Shown: positions 24,679 to 32,777, counted from the stretch's first letter. The stretch is 64,000 bases of DNA from JBAZPT01 sp041645535 (GCA_041645535.1 JBAZPT010000002.1:62001-126000), one strand, 5' to 3'. Notes: generated by a model from the sequence alone, not told the origin. Translations and numbers: made by a program.

Positions 24679-24885
24679 ATGGACTGGGACGAGTTTGATA
24701 AGCTTTTAGAGAAGATAGTGGCCGGAGAAATTACTGACATGCACACGACAAAACTTGAGTCGTTACACTTTCTTCAAGTTCGTGACATAGCTACCAAGGC
24801 GCCTAAAGGATCGCCTATTCAGGAAAAAGCTCACATATTGATTTTGCAGTGGGCTCTGGAGTGCGACAGATTGGGACCACTTTAA
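24679..24885 (+). CDS. Small acidic protein, unknown
   Basis: 68 aa, SD AAAGGAGGAGG 6 nt before the ATG. Acidic helical protein without membrane segment. First gene of a two-gene unit with its own promoter and terminator. No family recognised. Confidence 0.7.
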   Translation: MDWDEFDKLLEKIVAGEITDMHTTKLESLHFLQVRDIATKAPKGSPIQEKAHILILQWALECDRLGPL

Positions 24886-24901
24886 AAGAAAGGAGGAGTG
24901 T

Positions 24902-25153
24902 ATGAGTAATTTATTTTTAGGGATTTTAACTTGTGCCTTTATTGTTTACTTTTACATTGGAACAGATTACGCACAAATTCTCATGAAACGGGCTCCGAAA
25001 GAGTGGGGTGTCAATAAGCCAGTTAATCACGCTTTAATCCTAACGCTTTTTTGGCCAATACTTTGGCCCTATTGGAAAAAAAGAATTAGGATGTGGACAG
25101 AACAAGAAGAGCAACTGGATAGAAATAATCCACCAAGGCATCCAATGGAGTGA
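24902..25153 (+). CDS. Small membrane protein, unknown
   Basis: 83 aa, SD AAAGGAGGAG. Membrane segment at about 2-20 (NLFLGILTCAFIVYFYIG) and a weaker one at about 47-60 (LILTLFWPILWPYW); charged C-terminus. It lies 16 nt after the previous gene, probably cotranscribed. No family recognised. Confidence 0.7.
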   Translation: MSNLFLGILTCAFIVYFYIGTDYAQILMKRAPKEWGVNKPVNHALILTLFWPILWPYWKKRIRMWTEQEEQLDRNNPPRHPME

Positions 25154-25165
25154 ATTAAGCTAATG

Positions 25166-25196
25166 AGGGGCGAAGAAATTTCGTCCCTTTATTTTT
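25166..25196 (+). terminator. Terminator of small operon
   Basis: AGGGGCGAA / TTTCGTCCCT hairpin followed by TTATTTTTATT. Confidence 0.75.
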
Positions 25197-25257
25197 ATTC
25201 AAACTATAGACAAAATCCTTTTCTTTTGTTATGGTTATAATGCATTAAGATAAACTT

Positions 25258-25536
25258 ATGTTTGAAGAAACCCCAGAGCTAACTTACGAACAAGCAATTG
25301 AGGCGAAGAGAACTGTTTTAATCAGAGGCATAGCTGAGGATGTAATTGAACTATTGGCTAAAAATACTAGCGGTGAAGATATTGGAATATTGATCGGTAG
25401 GAAATTTACTGAGAACTTTGGAGAGGGACAAAATATTCAAACCTTAATCGCGGAGGCCTTCAAAGACAGCGCTGTTTCCGAATTGGAAGCATTGACTATG
25501 AAAATTGACACTTACAAAAAATTCTTGGAAAAATAA
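25258..25536 (+). CDS. Small acidic protein, unknown
   Basis: 92 aa, predicted mostly helical (Ala/Glu/Leu-rich) with no membrane segment. A TATAAT hexamer lies about 20 nt upstream of the ATG but no good -35 is seen; no SD. It precedes rpsO. No family recognised. Confidence 0.6.
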   Translation: MFEETPELTYEQAIEAKRTVLIRGIAEDVIELLAKNTSGEDIGILIGRKFTENFGEGQNIQTLIAEAFKDSAVSELEALTMKIDTYKKFLEK

Positions 25537-25550
25537 TTTATTTTAATTTA

Positions 25551-25581
25551 GCGGACATTGGTTTGCGTCCGCCGCGGCGGA
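25551..25581 (+). promoter_or_regulatory. rpsO leader with two mutually exclusive hairpins
   Basis: GCGGAC (25551-25556) can pair with GTCCGC (25567-25572), or the perfect palindrome TCCGCCGCGGCGGA (25568-25581) can form. S15 is known to repress its own mRNA through leader structures in several bacteria; that role here is inference. Confidence 0.5.
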
Positions 25582-25609
25582 TCGGAACGAATGTTTTGCC
25601 CAAAAACAT

Positions 25610-25876
25610 ATGGCCCTCACAGGCAAGCAAAAAGAAAAGGTAACCAAGGAAGTGAAAAGGCACGAGAAAGATTCCGGTTCTCCGGAATATCAGATTGCCC
25701 TTTTTAGCGAGCAGATCAAGAAGCTAACCTCACATCTCAAAAAAAATCCGAAAGATTTCCATTCCCGCCGAGGTTTGCTCAAAATGGTATCCAAGCGAAA
25801 AAAACTGATGAGCTATCTGGAAGGCAAGGACGAAAAAGCTTACAAAAAATTAGTGAAACAACTAGACTTGAAATAA
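25610..25876 (+). CDS. rpsO: 30S ribosomal protein S15
   Basis: 88 aa, the standard length. It contains the conserved block HEKDSGSPEYQIALFSEQIKKLTSHLK and SRRGLLKMVSKRKKLMSYL. It binds 16S rRNA helices 20-22 early in 30S assembly. No SD before the ATG. The classical rpsO-pnp neighbourhood is broken here by the NYN, asparagine-synthase-like and nucleotidyltransferase genes. Confidence 0.97.
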   Translation: MALTGKQKEKVTKEVKRHEKDSGSPEYQIALFSEQIKKLTSHLKKNPKDFHSRRGLLKMVSKRKKLMSYLEGKDEKAYKKLVKQLDLK

Positions 25877-25930
25877 TTTCTTTAGCTTCCAAGGCTTAAC
25901 CTTGGAAGTTTTAACTAAAAAGCGGTGGCT

Positions 25931-26044
25931 ATCCCAGCACCAATTCCGAATTCAGATTTTTATTAATATTCAATGGGTTCCACGGATACGCCTTCGGCTT
26001 AATTTTAACTAACAGATAATTTAATAAATGAATTGGTGCGGGAT
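25931..26044. repeat. Inverted-repeat element, family A copy 2
   Basis: ATCCCAGCACCAATTC (25931-25946) and GAATTGGTGCGGGAT (26030-26044) pair apart from one unpaired base. It fills the gap between rpsO and the NYN gene. Confidence 0.75.
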
Positions 26045-26083
26045 GCTCATTTTTGTAGCTTTTCGCTCCGCTCAAAGACAAAA

Positions 26084-26581
26084 ATGGCAAAGTTCAAAGA
26101 ACAAAGAGTCGGCGTATTGGTCGACATTCAAAATCTCTATTATTCCGCACGGGTATTGCACAGCAAAAAGGTTAATTTCAAAAATGTCCTTCTGGACGCG
26201 GTTTCGGGAAGAAAACTGATTCGCGCTATTGCCTACGGCATCAAAACCGTGGAAGGCCAGGAGGAAAAATTTTTCGAGGCTCTCGAAAAACAGGGGTTTG
26301 AAGTAAAAACCAAAGATCTGCAGATCTTTCCCGGCGGAGCCAAGAAGGGCGACTGGGATGTCGGCATCGCGGTGGATGCAATTAAAATGAGCAAGAGCCT
26401 CGACGCTTTAGTATTAATTTCCGGCGACGGCGATTATATTCCGGTTGTGGAATATATCCAAAACACCACCGGCTGTATTGTGGAAGTCATGGCTTTCAAA
26501 GAATCGACCAGCTCCAAACTAATCGAATCCGCCGACGGATTTACCAATTTGAGTGAGAATAAGAAGAAGTTTTTGATATAA
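26084..26581 (+). CDS. NYN-domain ribonuclease (LabA/DUF88 type)
   Basis: 165 aa from ATG 26084; the frame is open from 26033, but that start lies inside a family A element. PIN-like acidic residues: D in VLVDIQNLYYSA, D in WDVGIAVDAI and the pair in LISGDGDYIPVVEYI. It probably cleaves RNA; target unknown. No SD. Confidence 0.88.
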   Translation: MAKFKEQRVGVLVDIQNLYYSARVLHSKKVNFKNVLLDAVSGRKLIRAIAYGIKTVEGQEEKFFEALEKQGFEVKTKDLQIFPGGAKKGDWDVGIAVDAIKMSKSLDALVLISGDGDYIPVVEYIQNTTGCIVEVMAFKESTSSKLIESADGFTNLSENKKKFLI

Positions 26582-26610
26582 AATCTAGCAACAATCCAAA
26601 AATAGCATGC

Positions 26611-26640
26611 TTGACATTTTCATCATAGGTATGCTATTTT
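26611..26640 (+). promoter_or_regulatory. Promoter of asparagine-synthase-like gene within an inverted repeat
   Basis: TTGACA (26611-26616), 18-nt spacer, TATTTT (26635-26640). It sits between AATAGCAT and ATGCTATT, so the same DNA could act as terminator of the NYN gene or as an operator. Confidence 0.6.
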
Positions 26641-26688
26641 TTATTACTGATCTTTGACAGTAAAAAATAACGAAAGAGGAGGTGCGCT

Positions 26689-27498
26689 ATGCCCCTTAAA
26701 GATTGGTTGGATGGAGCATTATTACCCGTTATAGCAAAAGAAGAAGAATGGTCACTGGATGAGTTGGAAAAAATATTGAGCGATGCGATATCTGATTGCT
26801 TCACAAAATGCTTTGTTGCTCATGCGGGAAAAATTGCCACTACGCTTTCCGGCGGAGTTGACTCTTCGTTTTGTCTTTCTAAGCTGAGGCGCGAAGGAAA
26901 CCTGACTGGAATTTACACTTTCACCGTCGGCGGAGATAGAAACCATCAGGACATAGTTTATGCAAAAATGATGGCTGAGCAGTTCTCCACAAACCACCAT
27001 GAAATCATTCCCAAACAAAAAGAAATTTTGTGGGCAAAAAGAAAATTGGCCAAGATTCGTTTTGCATCTGCGAAAGAAATAACAGATGGAAGCGTAGCCG
27101 TGTTTTTGGCTTATCGGTCAATATCGGATTGTGGTTTTCAAATCAGCATCGCCCACGATGGGATTGACGAGCTTTTAGGAGGCTATCCGGAACACCGATT
27201 TTCTCCACGAACAACGGCGGAAAAGAAAATGTATTTCCGGAAAATGTGGAATGAGCTTATCCCGAATCATCTGCTGCTTTTGGAAAAAAGTGCTAGATTC
27301 TTCGGCATCAAAGTTCTTTTCCCTTATCTCTAGCCTGAAGTCGTGGAATATATTTCTCATATTCCCGTCGATCAACGAACGGGAAGACAAGAAAGTAAGA
27401 TTCCTCTGCGGAGAATTGCAGCAAAGTATCTTCCCCGAGAAATCATCGAGAGGCCAAAAAAAGGTTTCTGCGATGCCCTGAAGAAAGACTTCGCATAA
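26689..27498 (+). pseudogene. Asparagine-synthase-like PP-loop protein interrupted by in-frame TAG
   Basis: 270 codons with a TAG at 27331-27333. Before it: LSGGVDSSFCLSKLR (PP-loop), AHDGIDELLGGYPEHRF, KVLFPYL. After it, in the same frame: PEVVEYISHIPVDQ, KIPLRRIAAKYLP, RPKKGF, all blocks of the AsnB synthetase domain. So one gene is split at the FPYL-x-PEVV junction, where an acidic residue is expected. No glutaminase domain. Strong SD (AGAGGAGGTG), own promoter and terminator. It may be decaying, or TAG may be read through to some extent; the 214-aa front alone lacks a conserved end. Confidence 0.8.
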
Positions 27499-27503
27499 TA
27501 ATC

Positions 27504-27532
27504 GCCCCCGGAAACTCACCGGGGGCATTTTT
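27504..27532 (+). terminator. Terminator after the asparagine-synthase-like gene
   Basis: GCCCCCGG-7 nt-CCGGGGGC stem followed by ATTTTT. Confidence 0.85.
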
Positions 27533-27569
27533 CTTAAAAAAGTTTTACTGTTATAATTAGCTCAAATTT

Positions 27570-27836
27570 ATGAATGACATTATTTCACTTTTTCATCACA
27601 TTCATCACATCGGCAAAAAGCATGAGGTTCATCATTGTGGCGGTAAACATTGCAAAATTGATCCTGCGTTTAATTATACGATTCAGCACTGCAAGTGCGG
27701 AAAACATTCCGTTAATAAAAAAACAGCCATTGGGCATGCGGTCGACAGCAGATTAAATAAAAAAGAAGTTAAAATAAAATTTACAGAAAAATGTCCCGGT
27801 GGAGGCTGGCATATAGAAAGTGGAGTAAAAACATAA
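27570..27836 (+). CDS. Small Cys/His-rich protein, unknown
   Basis: 88 aa. Cys and His occur in groups (HHCGGKHC, HCKCGKH, KCPGGGWH), suggesting zinc binding. A TATAAT hexamer (27551-27556) ends 13 nt before the ATG and there is no SD. No family recognised. Confidence 0.65.
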   Translation: MNDIISLFHHIHHIGKKHEVHHCGGKHCKIDPAFNYTIQHCKCGKHSVNKKTAIGHAVDSRLNKKEVKIKFTEKCPGGGWHIESGVKT

Positions 27837-27919
27837 ACCCTTGAAAAATTCCTTGTTTTACAATATACTTAAACTATGAAAAGCGCTGACATCAAAAAGC
27901 TGGTAAATTACAAAGAATT

Positions 27920-28234
27920 ATGTCAAAAGCTGAAGCCAAAAAAGTAGTTAAAAAATACGCCGAACAATTAAAGAAAAAGGGCTATCCTTTTACCGCGATT
28001 TATTTGTTTGGATCATACGCCAAGGGAAAACCAAAAAAATGGAGCGATATTGATGTGGCGGTTGTTTCCAGGGAAATGGAGAAAAATTGGGATAAAGCTC
28101 GTTTCAGGTTGTGGAACTTAAGAATGGATGTGGATACCAGAATTGAACCTCACGGGTTTTCGCCCGAAGATTTCAAGGATTATTGGAACCCAATGGCGCA
28201 TGAAGTTAAAAAAACCGGCATCAAAATCGCTTGA
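27920..28234 (+). CDS. Minimal nucleotidyltransferase (MNT-like)
   Basis: 104 aa. The signature LFGSYAKGKPKKWSDIDVAVV (GS...DxD) is that of the pol-beta nucleotidyltransferase superfamily, as in antitoxin MNT proteins. No HEPN gene follows; an overlapping 23-codon frame beginning at 27876 is too short to judge. Its stop codon overlaps the -35 box of the pnp promoter. Confidence 0.85.
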   Translation: MSKAEAKKVVKKYAEQLKKKGYPFTAIYLFGSYAKGKPKKWSDIDVAVVSREMEKNWDKARFRLWNLRMDVDTRIEPHGFSPEDFKDYWNPMAHEVKKTGIKIA

Positions 28235-28259
28235 CAAAATACCACAAGTAACATAAACT
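28231..28259 (+). promoter_or_regulatory. Promoter of pnp
   Basis: TTGACA (28231-28236), 17-nt spacer, TAAACT (28254-28259); predicted start near 28266. Confidence 0.75.
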
Positions 28260-28265
28260 TTCATT

Positions 28266-28384
28266 ACTTAATAATTTAATAAAAAGCCTCGTTTAATGCG
28301 TAAATAGGCACAGTATTGAGCTTAATAGAATTTGAGCTTGGCACCGTGTTTACAGCGTCATTAGCGTAAGGCTAAACGTTTCTT
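28266..28384 (+). promoter_or_regulatory. Structured pnp 5' leader
   Basis: About 119 nt. TTAGC-gtaag-GCTAA, with an outer CGT/ACG pairing, forms a hairpin ending 8 nt before the ATG, and GTAAA/TTTAC can close a larger upstream arm. E. coli pnp is autoregulated through a leader hairpin; the same logic here is inference. Confidence 0.45.
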
Positions 28385-30511
28385 ATGGAACATAAAAAAT
28401 GGTCTCTCCAGATTGGAGGGAGAATTCTTGAGGTCGAAACCGGGCTTTTAGCCGGCCAGGCCAACGGATCAGTAACTGTGCGCTATGGCGACACGGTAGT
28501 TTTGGCTGCCGCCACAATGAGCGCCGACGCGTCCAGAATCAGCGGTTATTTCCCGTTGATGGTGGACTTTGAAGAGAGATATTACGCCGCCGGGAAAATC
28601 AAGGGCTCAAGGTTTATTAAGAGAGAGGGCCGCCCATCCGATGACGCTGTTCTTTCGGGACGGGTAATCGATCGCACAATCCGTCCGCTTTTCAACAGCC
28701 GGATGCGAAATGACGTTCAAGTTATCGTCACCGTGCTTTCTTATGACGGAGAAAATGACCCGGATATTTTGGGAATCATTGCGGCTTCCGCCGCCCTTTC
28801 TATTTCCAACATTCCCTGGAACGGTCCGGTTGGCGCCGTTAGAATTGGCAAAGTGAACGAAAATTTAATTTTAAACCCGGTTAACGGCGAAACTACCGAT
28901 GGAGATTTTGATATTGTCCTTTCCGGAACCAAAGATAAAATCAATATGATTGAAACAGCCGCCAAAGAAGTTCCGGAAACGGAAATTCTCAAGGCTTTTG
29001 AATTCGGCCACGAGGCTCTTCAGAAAATCGCCACTTTCATTGAAGATATTCAGAAGGAAGTGGGAAAAACTAAAGCAGGACCGGCATTGCTCCAAGGCAC
29101 ACCTGAATTTGAAGCTAAGATAAAGGAAATTTTGCTGGGCGAAAATTTGGCTGAAGCTTTGTATGACCCAGATAAGCAAACAATTGAAGGAAAACTCAAG
29201 GCTATCAAGGAAAAAACCACGGCTTATATCAAAGAAACTTTTTCAGAAGCTTCCGAACGCGAAAAGGACAACTATAAAGAAATCGCCGAGCAAGTTTTTG
29301 AAGAAACCTCGGATGAAATCGTGCATCAGAATATTTTGGGGAAAGAACAACGACCCGATGGCCGCAAATTAAATGAAATTAGAAAAATCGAGTGCCAGGT
29401 TGGGATTTTGCCTAGAACTCACGGCACCGGTCTTTTCACCCGCGGAGAAACACAGGCGCTGACTGTCACGACTTTAGGATCCCCTGGCGATGAACAAGTC
29501 ATTGACACAATGGAAGTGGATATGAAGAAAAGATATATCCATCATTACAATTTCCCGCCATATTCGGTGGGAGAAGTGAAGCCAATGCGCGGTCCCGGAC
29601 GGCGCGAAGTCGGCCACGGGGCTCTGGCTGAAAAAGCCTTGATCCCAGTTTTACCTCCAAAAGATGAATTTCCTTATACTATCCTTTTGGTTTCCGAAGT
29701 CCTTTCTTCCAATGGTTCATCTTCGATGGCTTCTACTTGTGGTTCTACCCTTTCTCTTATGGATGCCGGTGTGCCAATCAAGCGCCCGGTCAGCGGAATC
29801 GCCATGGGAATAATCGTTGATCAGCAAGATCATTCTAAATTTAAAGTATTAACTGACATTCAAGGACTGGAAGATCATTACGGCGATATGGATTTCAAAG
29901 CCGCCGGCACTGAAATCGGCATTACAGCCCTTCAAATGGATGTAAAATTGGACGGCGTAACCCTGGAAATGTTGAAGGCTGTTTTGGAACAATCCCGGGA
30001 AAATCGCATGGAAATCATGAAAAAGATTACCGATGCAATCCCGGCTCCAAGAGCCGAAATGTCGCAATATGCCCCAAGAATCATTATAATGAAGATTAAT
30101 CCGGAGAAAATCCGCAATGTTATCGGCACGGGTGGCAAAATCATCAACGCTATTATCGATGAAACTGGCGTGCAAATTGACATTGAAGACGACGGCTCGG
30201 TTTTCATCACCTCTCCGGACGCCGTTGCTGCCAAAAAAGCCCAGGAATGGATTGACAACCTCACGCACGAAGTGAAGGCTGGCGAAATCTTTAACGCCAA
30301 GGTAACCCGCATTATGAACTTCGGCGCGTTTGCTGAAATTCTGCCCGGACAGGAAGGGTTGATTCATATTTCAGAACTGGCTGACCACCGCGTGGAAAAA
30401 GTTGAAGATATTGTCCAGATTGGCGATATCATCCCGGTCAAGGTCAAAGAGATTGACAGCCAAGGCCGAATAAATTTGTCAGCCAGAGCTGCAGCAAAAG
30501 TTGCCAAGTAG
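28385..30511 (+). CDS. pnp: Polyribonucleotide nucleotidyltransferase
   Basis: 708 aa with the full domain order: RNase PH 1 (about 10-145), helical linker (about 240-325), RNase PH 2 (about 330-550), KH (about 560-620, IRNVIGTGGKIINAIIDETG) and S1 (about 630-700, FNAKVTRIMNFGAFAEI). It degrades RNA 3' to 5' with phosphate. No SD. A family B element begins directly after the TAG stop. Confidence 0.97.
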   Translation: MEHKKWSLQIGGRILEVETGLLAGQANGSVTVRYGDTVVLAAATMSADASRISGYFPLMVDFEERYYAAGKIKGSRFIKREGRPSDDAVLSGRVIDRTIRPLFNSRMRNDVQVIVTVLSYDGENDPDILGIIAASAALSISNIPWNGPVGAVRIGKVNENLILNPVNGETTDGDFDIVLSGTKDKINMIETAAKEVPETEILKAFEFGHEALQKIATFIEDIQKEVGKTKAGPALLQGTPEFEAKIKEILLGENLAEALYDPDKQTIEGKLKAIKEKTTAYIKETFSEASEREKDNYKEIAEQVFEETSDEIVHQNILGKEQRPDGRKLNEIRKIECQVGILPRTHGTGLFTRGETQALTVTTLGSPGDEQVIDTMEVDMKKRYIHHYNFPPYSVGEVKPMRGPGRREVGHGALAEKALIPVLPPKDEFPYTILLVSEVLSSNGSSSMASTCGSTLSLMDAGVPIKRPVSGIAMGIIVDQQDHSKFKVLTDIQGLEDHYGDMDFKAAGTEIGITALQMDVKLDGVTLEMLKAVLEQSRENRMEIMKKITDAIPAPRAEMSQYAPRIIIMKINPEKIRNVIGTGGKIINAIIDETGVQIDIEDDGSVFITSPDAVAAKKAQEWIDNLTHEVKAGEIFNAKVTRIMNFGAFAEILPGQEGLIHISELADHRVEKVEDIVQIGDIIPVKVKEIDSQGRINLSARAAAKVAK

Positions 30512-30590
30512 ATCCCGTTAGAAATCATGCAGTTACTGCCGCAAAAAATATATATCCTGGGGATTTTTAATACTAACTTTCTAACGGGAT
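30512..30590. repeat. Inverted-repeat element, family B copy 3
   Basis: ATCCCGTTAGAAA (30512-30524) and TTTCTAACGGGAT (30578-30590) are perfectly complementary. It begins with the first base after the pnp stop codon. A separate palindrome AAGATGCAA-GTTGCATCTT follows near 30620. Confidence 0.85.
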
Positions 30591-30658
30591 AGACAAAATT
30601 TCAAAATGTTGTAGAATAAAGATGCAAGTTGCATCTTTATTTTATTGTCGAAAATTCA

Positions 30659-30783
30659 TCCCCACACCAATCGAGGATTAAAAAAATATTTATTTGTTTG
30701 ATTCCGGTTATTGTGTGATTGAATATATAAAAGTAAAAATTAAAAACACGCCTTTTGAAAATTATCCTCAATTGGTGTGGGGA
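30659..30783. repeat. Inverted-repeat element, family A copy 3
   Basis: TCCCCACACCAAT... (30659-30678) and ...ATTGGTGTGGGGA (30764-30783): 20-bp arms with one mismatch, AT-rich interior. It ends 8 nt before the next start codon. Confidence 0.85.
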
Positions 30784-30791
30784 CAAGCAAA

Positions 30792-32051
30792 ATGTTTCAA
30801 AACAAAAACAACCAAACAACTGACGGCGGACAAACTAACTTGAGCCAGGCTGATGATCTGCCGATTGAAGATCTGCCGGTTCATACAATGAAAAAAGATC
30901 TGGAAGCGATTAAGCATCCAGAACTGGCTCTGGAAATCGAAGCTCAGGAAGCGGCTTCTCAATCTATGCCGATAAATCGGGAAAAGCTTACAGAAACCCA
31001 GAAAAGCAGCCCTTTTTTGGATTTTTCTGCTCCTAAAAAAAGCGCCCCCGAAGAAATGAACTCCCGGCCAGAATCAGCAAAATCTGATGTTTTAGATTCG
31101 CGTATTAAATTCACTGAACCCGAGTCCATGCCAGAAAGAATTCTTCCCGCAACTGATGTAAGAGTGATCACGCCCGCGCCTCAACCGGAAAAAGTTGCTG
31201 CTCCACAGAATCTTCCCATCTCAAACAATGAAAAGCCTATTTTTGATTCTGAAAAAAACTCGGCCAAAGATAAGCAGCATCCGCATCACATTAATTTCAG
31301 CAAAGTTTTCGCGGGAGTTATCGCTGTCCTGATTATCGCCATCATCGCCGGTACAGGCTATTATTTTTGGATTACCCGCCAAGGCACTCCGGAAGTCGTC
31401 GTGACTCCGCCCATCACTGAACCAGAACCGATACCGGAACCAATAGCAAAGTTTTCAATCGACGCGCCAAATGTTCTTACAATTGATATGGCCGCGGCTA
31501 CCAGCGCTACAATCAAAGAACTTTTACAGAATACCGCCAAAGATGTGGCTCAAGAAAAAGCTTCTTTACCAATTGAATTTATCGTCACTGGAACAGACGG
31601 AAAACCGGTTATTTTCAAAGATTTCACCAAGATTTTAGGAATCACCTTTTCACCAGCACTCACTGCCAATCTTTCAGATGCCTTTAGCCTGTTTATTTAT
31701 AACGACAACGCTGTCACTAGGGGAGGCATCGCCATTGAATCCAAGGATCCGATCAAACTGAAAGGATTATTAACGCTGGAGGAAAAAACCTTGGTCAAAA
31801 GCATTGCCGAGAGCATTGTTCCCGCATTTCTAGCTTCTAACCCCGCCTTTACTGCCAAGGCTTTCACTGATAGTGATCATAAGGGCACAGCCATTCGCTA
31901 TATAAATATAACCTCTCCGGAAGACTGGTCTGTGGACTATGCGATTTACCAAAACAAACTGGTTATTGGAACGACCAAAATGACCTTGCGCGCAATAGTG
32001 GACAAGACTGCCCCGATAGTCGACGGAGTGGTTCAACCTATTAAAAATTAG
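30792..32051 (+). CDS. Membrane-anchored protein, unknown
   Basis: 419 aa from ATG 30792; an in-frame upstream start at 30777 lies within the repeat end. A long hydrophilic, Pro/Ser/Glu-rich N-terminal half is followed by one membrane segment (about 177-197, VFAGVIAVLIIAIIAGTGYYF), a Pro/Glu linker (PPITEPEPIPEP) and an external domain of about 200 residues. The charge pattern suggests the N-terminus is cytoplasmic. No family recognised. Confidence 0.75.
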   Translation: MFQNKNNQTTDGGQTNLSQADDLPIEDLPVHTMKKDLEAIKHPELALEIEAQEAASQSMPINREKLTETQKSSPFLDFSAPKKSAPEEMNSRPESAKSDVLDSRIKFTEPESMPERILPATDVRVITPAPQPEKVAAPQNLPISNNEKPIFDSEKNSAKDKQHPHHINFSKVFAGVIAVLIIAIIAGTGYYFWITRQGTPEVVVTPPITEPEPIPEPIAKFSIDAPNVLTIDMAAATSATIKELLQNTAKDVAQEKASLPIEFIVTGTDGKPVIFKDFTKILGITFSPALTANLSDAFSLFIYNDNAVTRGGIAIESKDPIKLKGLLTLEEKTLVKSIAESIVPAFLASNPAFTAKAFTDSDHKGTAIRYINITSPEDWSVDYAIYQNKLVIGTTKMTLRAIVDKTAPIVDGVVQPIKN

Positions 32052-32064
32052 CCTTTTCAACAAG

Positions 32065-32073
32065 TTATCCACA
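32065..32073 (+). promoter_or_regulatory. DnaA-box match
   Basis: TTATCCACA, the consensus DnaA 9-mer. Isolated; a second copy lies at 41808-41816. I see no box cluster or unwinding region, so this is not an origin by itself. Confidence 0.4.
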
Positions 32074-32207
32074 GCTTTGATTAGTTTGCTGAAAAAAGAG
32101 ATTTTCTTTATTTTTTCAGCAAAAATTGAAATTTTAAATATTGCAGTGAAAAATAGCCCAAAATACCGTTTTATTGCCCAAACTAAGCCATTTTTATCAA
32201 AACACCT

Positions 32208-32236
32208 TTGACTTTTTCTGTTTTTTCTGCTATAAT
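32208..32236 (+). promoter_or_regulatory. Strong promoter of the structured RNA
   Basis: TTGACT (32208-32213), 17-nt spacer, perfect TATAAT (32231-32236). No protein gene begins downstream for over 500 nt. Confidence 0.85.
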
Positions 32237-32242
32237 GGATAT

Positions 32243-32462
32243 ACAAGTTCGTTAAAAAACCGATTTCGAACAGCACTAGGGTTTTCAATCGCAATTTCCC
32301 CCTATTTGCGATTGAAAACTTTCCTGCTGTCCAAGCGTTCTGAATAACATTTCAGAACCGCTCCGATAAAAATCGGAGACCCTAAAACAAAAACAAAAAC
32401 TTGGGACCTGCCCGGAGCAGTTATAATTTATAACTATTGCGGGCAGGATCCCAGACTTTTTA
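32243..32462 (+). ncRNA. Putative structured non-coding RNA, about 220 nt
   Basis: It starts at the predicted transcription start of the promoter above. Hairpins in order: GTTTTCAATCGCA/TGCGATTGAAAAC (13 bp, 32281-32319) nested in a CAGC...GCTG stem; TTCTGAA/TTCAGAA (32337-32357) within GCG/CGC; CTCCGAT-aaaa-ATCGGAG (32361-32378); an A-rich single-stranded linker; and a long arm CTGCCCG/CGGGCAG with outer TTGGGA/TCCCAG (32401-32453) followed by CTTTTT. No open frame of note. I could not match it to tmRNA, RNase P RNA, SRP RNA or 6S RNA by eye. Confidence 0.7.
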
Positions 32463-32499
32463 AAAAAATACAAAAAATAAAAAGTTAGTACTTTCAAAT

Positions 32500-32732
32500 A
32501 AAGGCTTTATGCCAGAGGACAGTCGGAATAAAGCATGTATATAAAATACATGTGCACAAGTAATCAAACTGTGTACTCACCCACACGGAGAGATTCAAAT
32601 GTCACATGTTAATACATGACGAACACCTTGGGGTGTCGTTTAAGTAAGCCATATTATATTATTATACGGCACATCTTCAATCGGCACCCTGGGTTTCATT
32701 CTTTATTGTGCACCAGGCAGGTGTTTTTTTGT
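32500..32732 (+). other. Second structured non-coding stretch
   Basis: No gene. Hairpins include CATGTAT-ataaa-ATACATG, GCTTTAT...ATAAAGC, CACCTTGGGGTG, and a terminal CACC-CTGG / CCAG-GCA-GGTG stem followed by TTTTTTT at about 32723-32730, so it ends like a terminated transcript. It could be a second RNA or the long leader of yraN. Confidence 0.45.
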
Positions 32733-32777
32733 TGGCAAAAATGTTAGAATGGGACGGATAAGACTTATGGGATAAAT

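Noticed and set aside
13683..27333. A general change of the genetic code
   Set aside because: TAA, TAG and TGA all end well-recognised genes here (pnp TAG, comM TGA, gyrA TAA), so the two in-frame stops are local events.
27876..27947. A 23-codon gene overlapping the nucleotidyltransferase start
   Set aside because: Too short, no SD and no recognisable pattern.
32243..32462. Identity as tmRNA, RNase P RNA, SRP RNA or 6S RNA
   Set aside because: No tRNA-like ends or tag frame, no RNase P core words, no SRP GGAA hairpin; nothing diagnostic of 6S.
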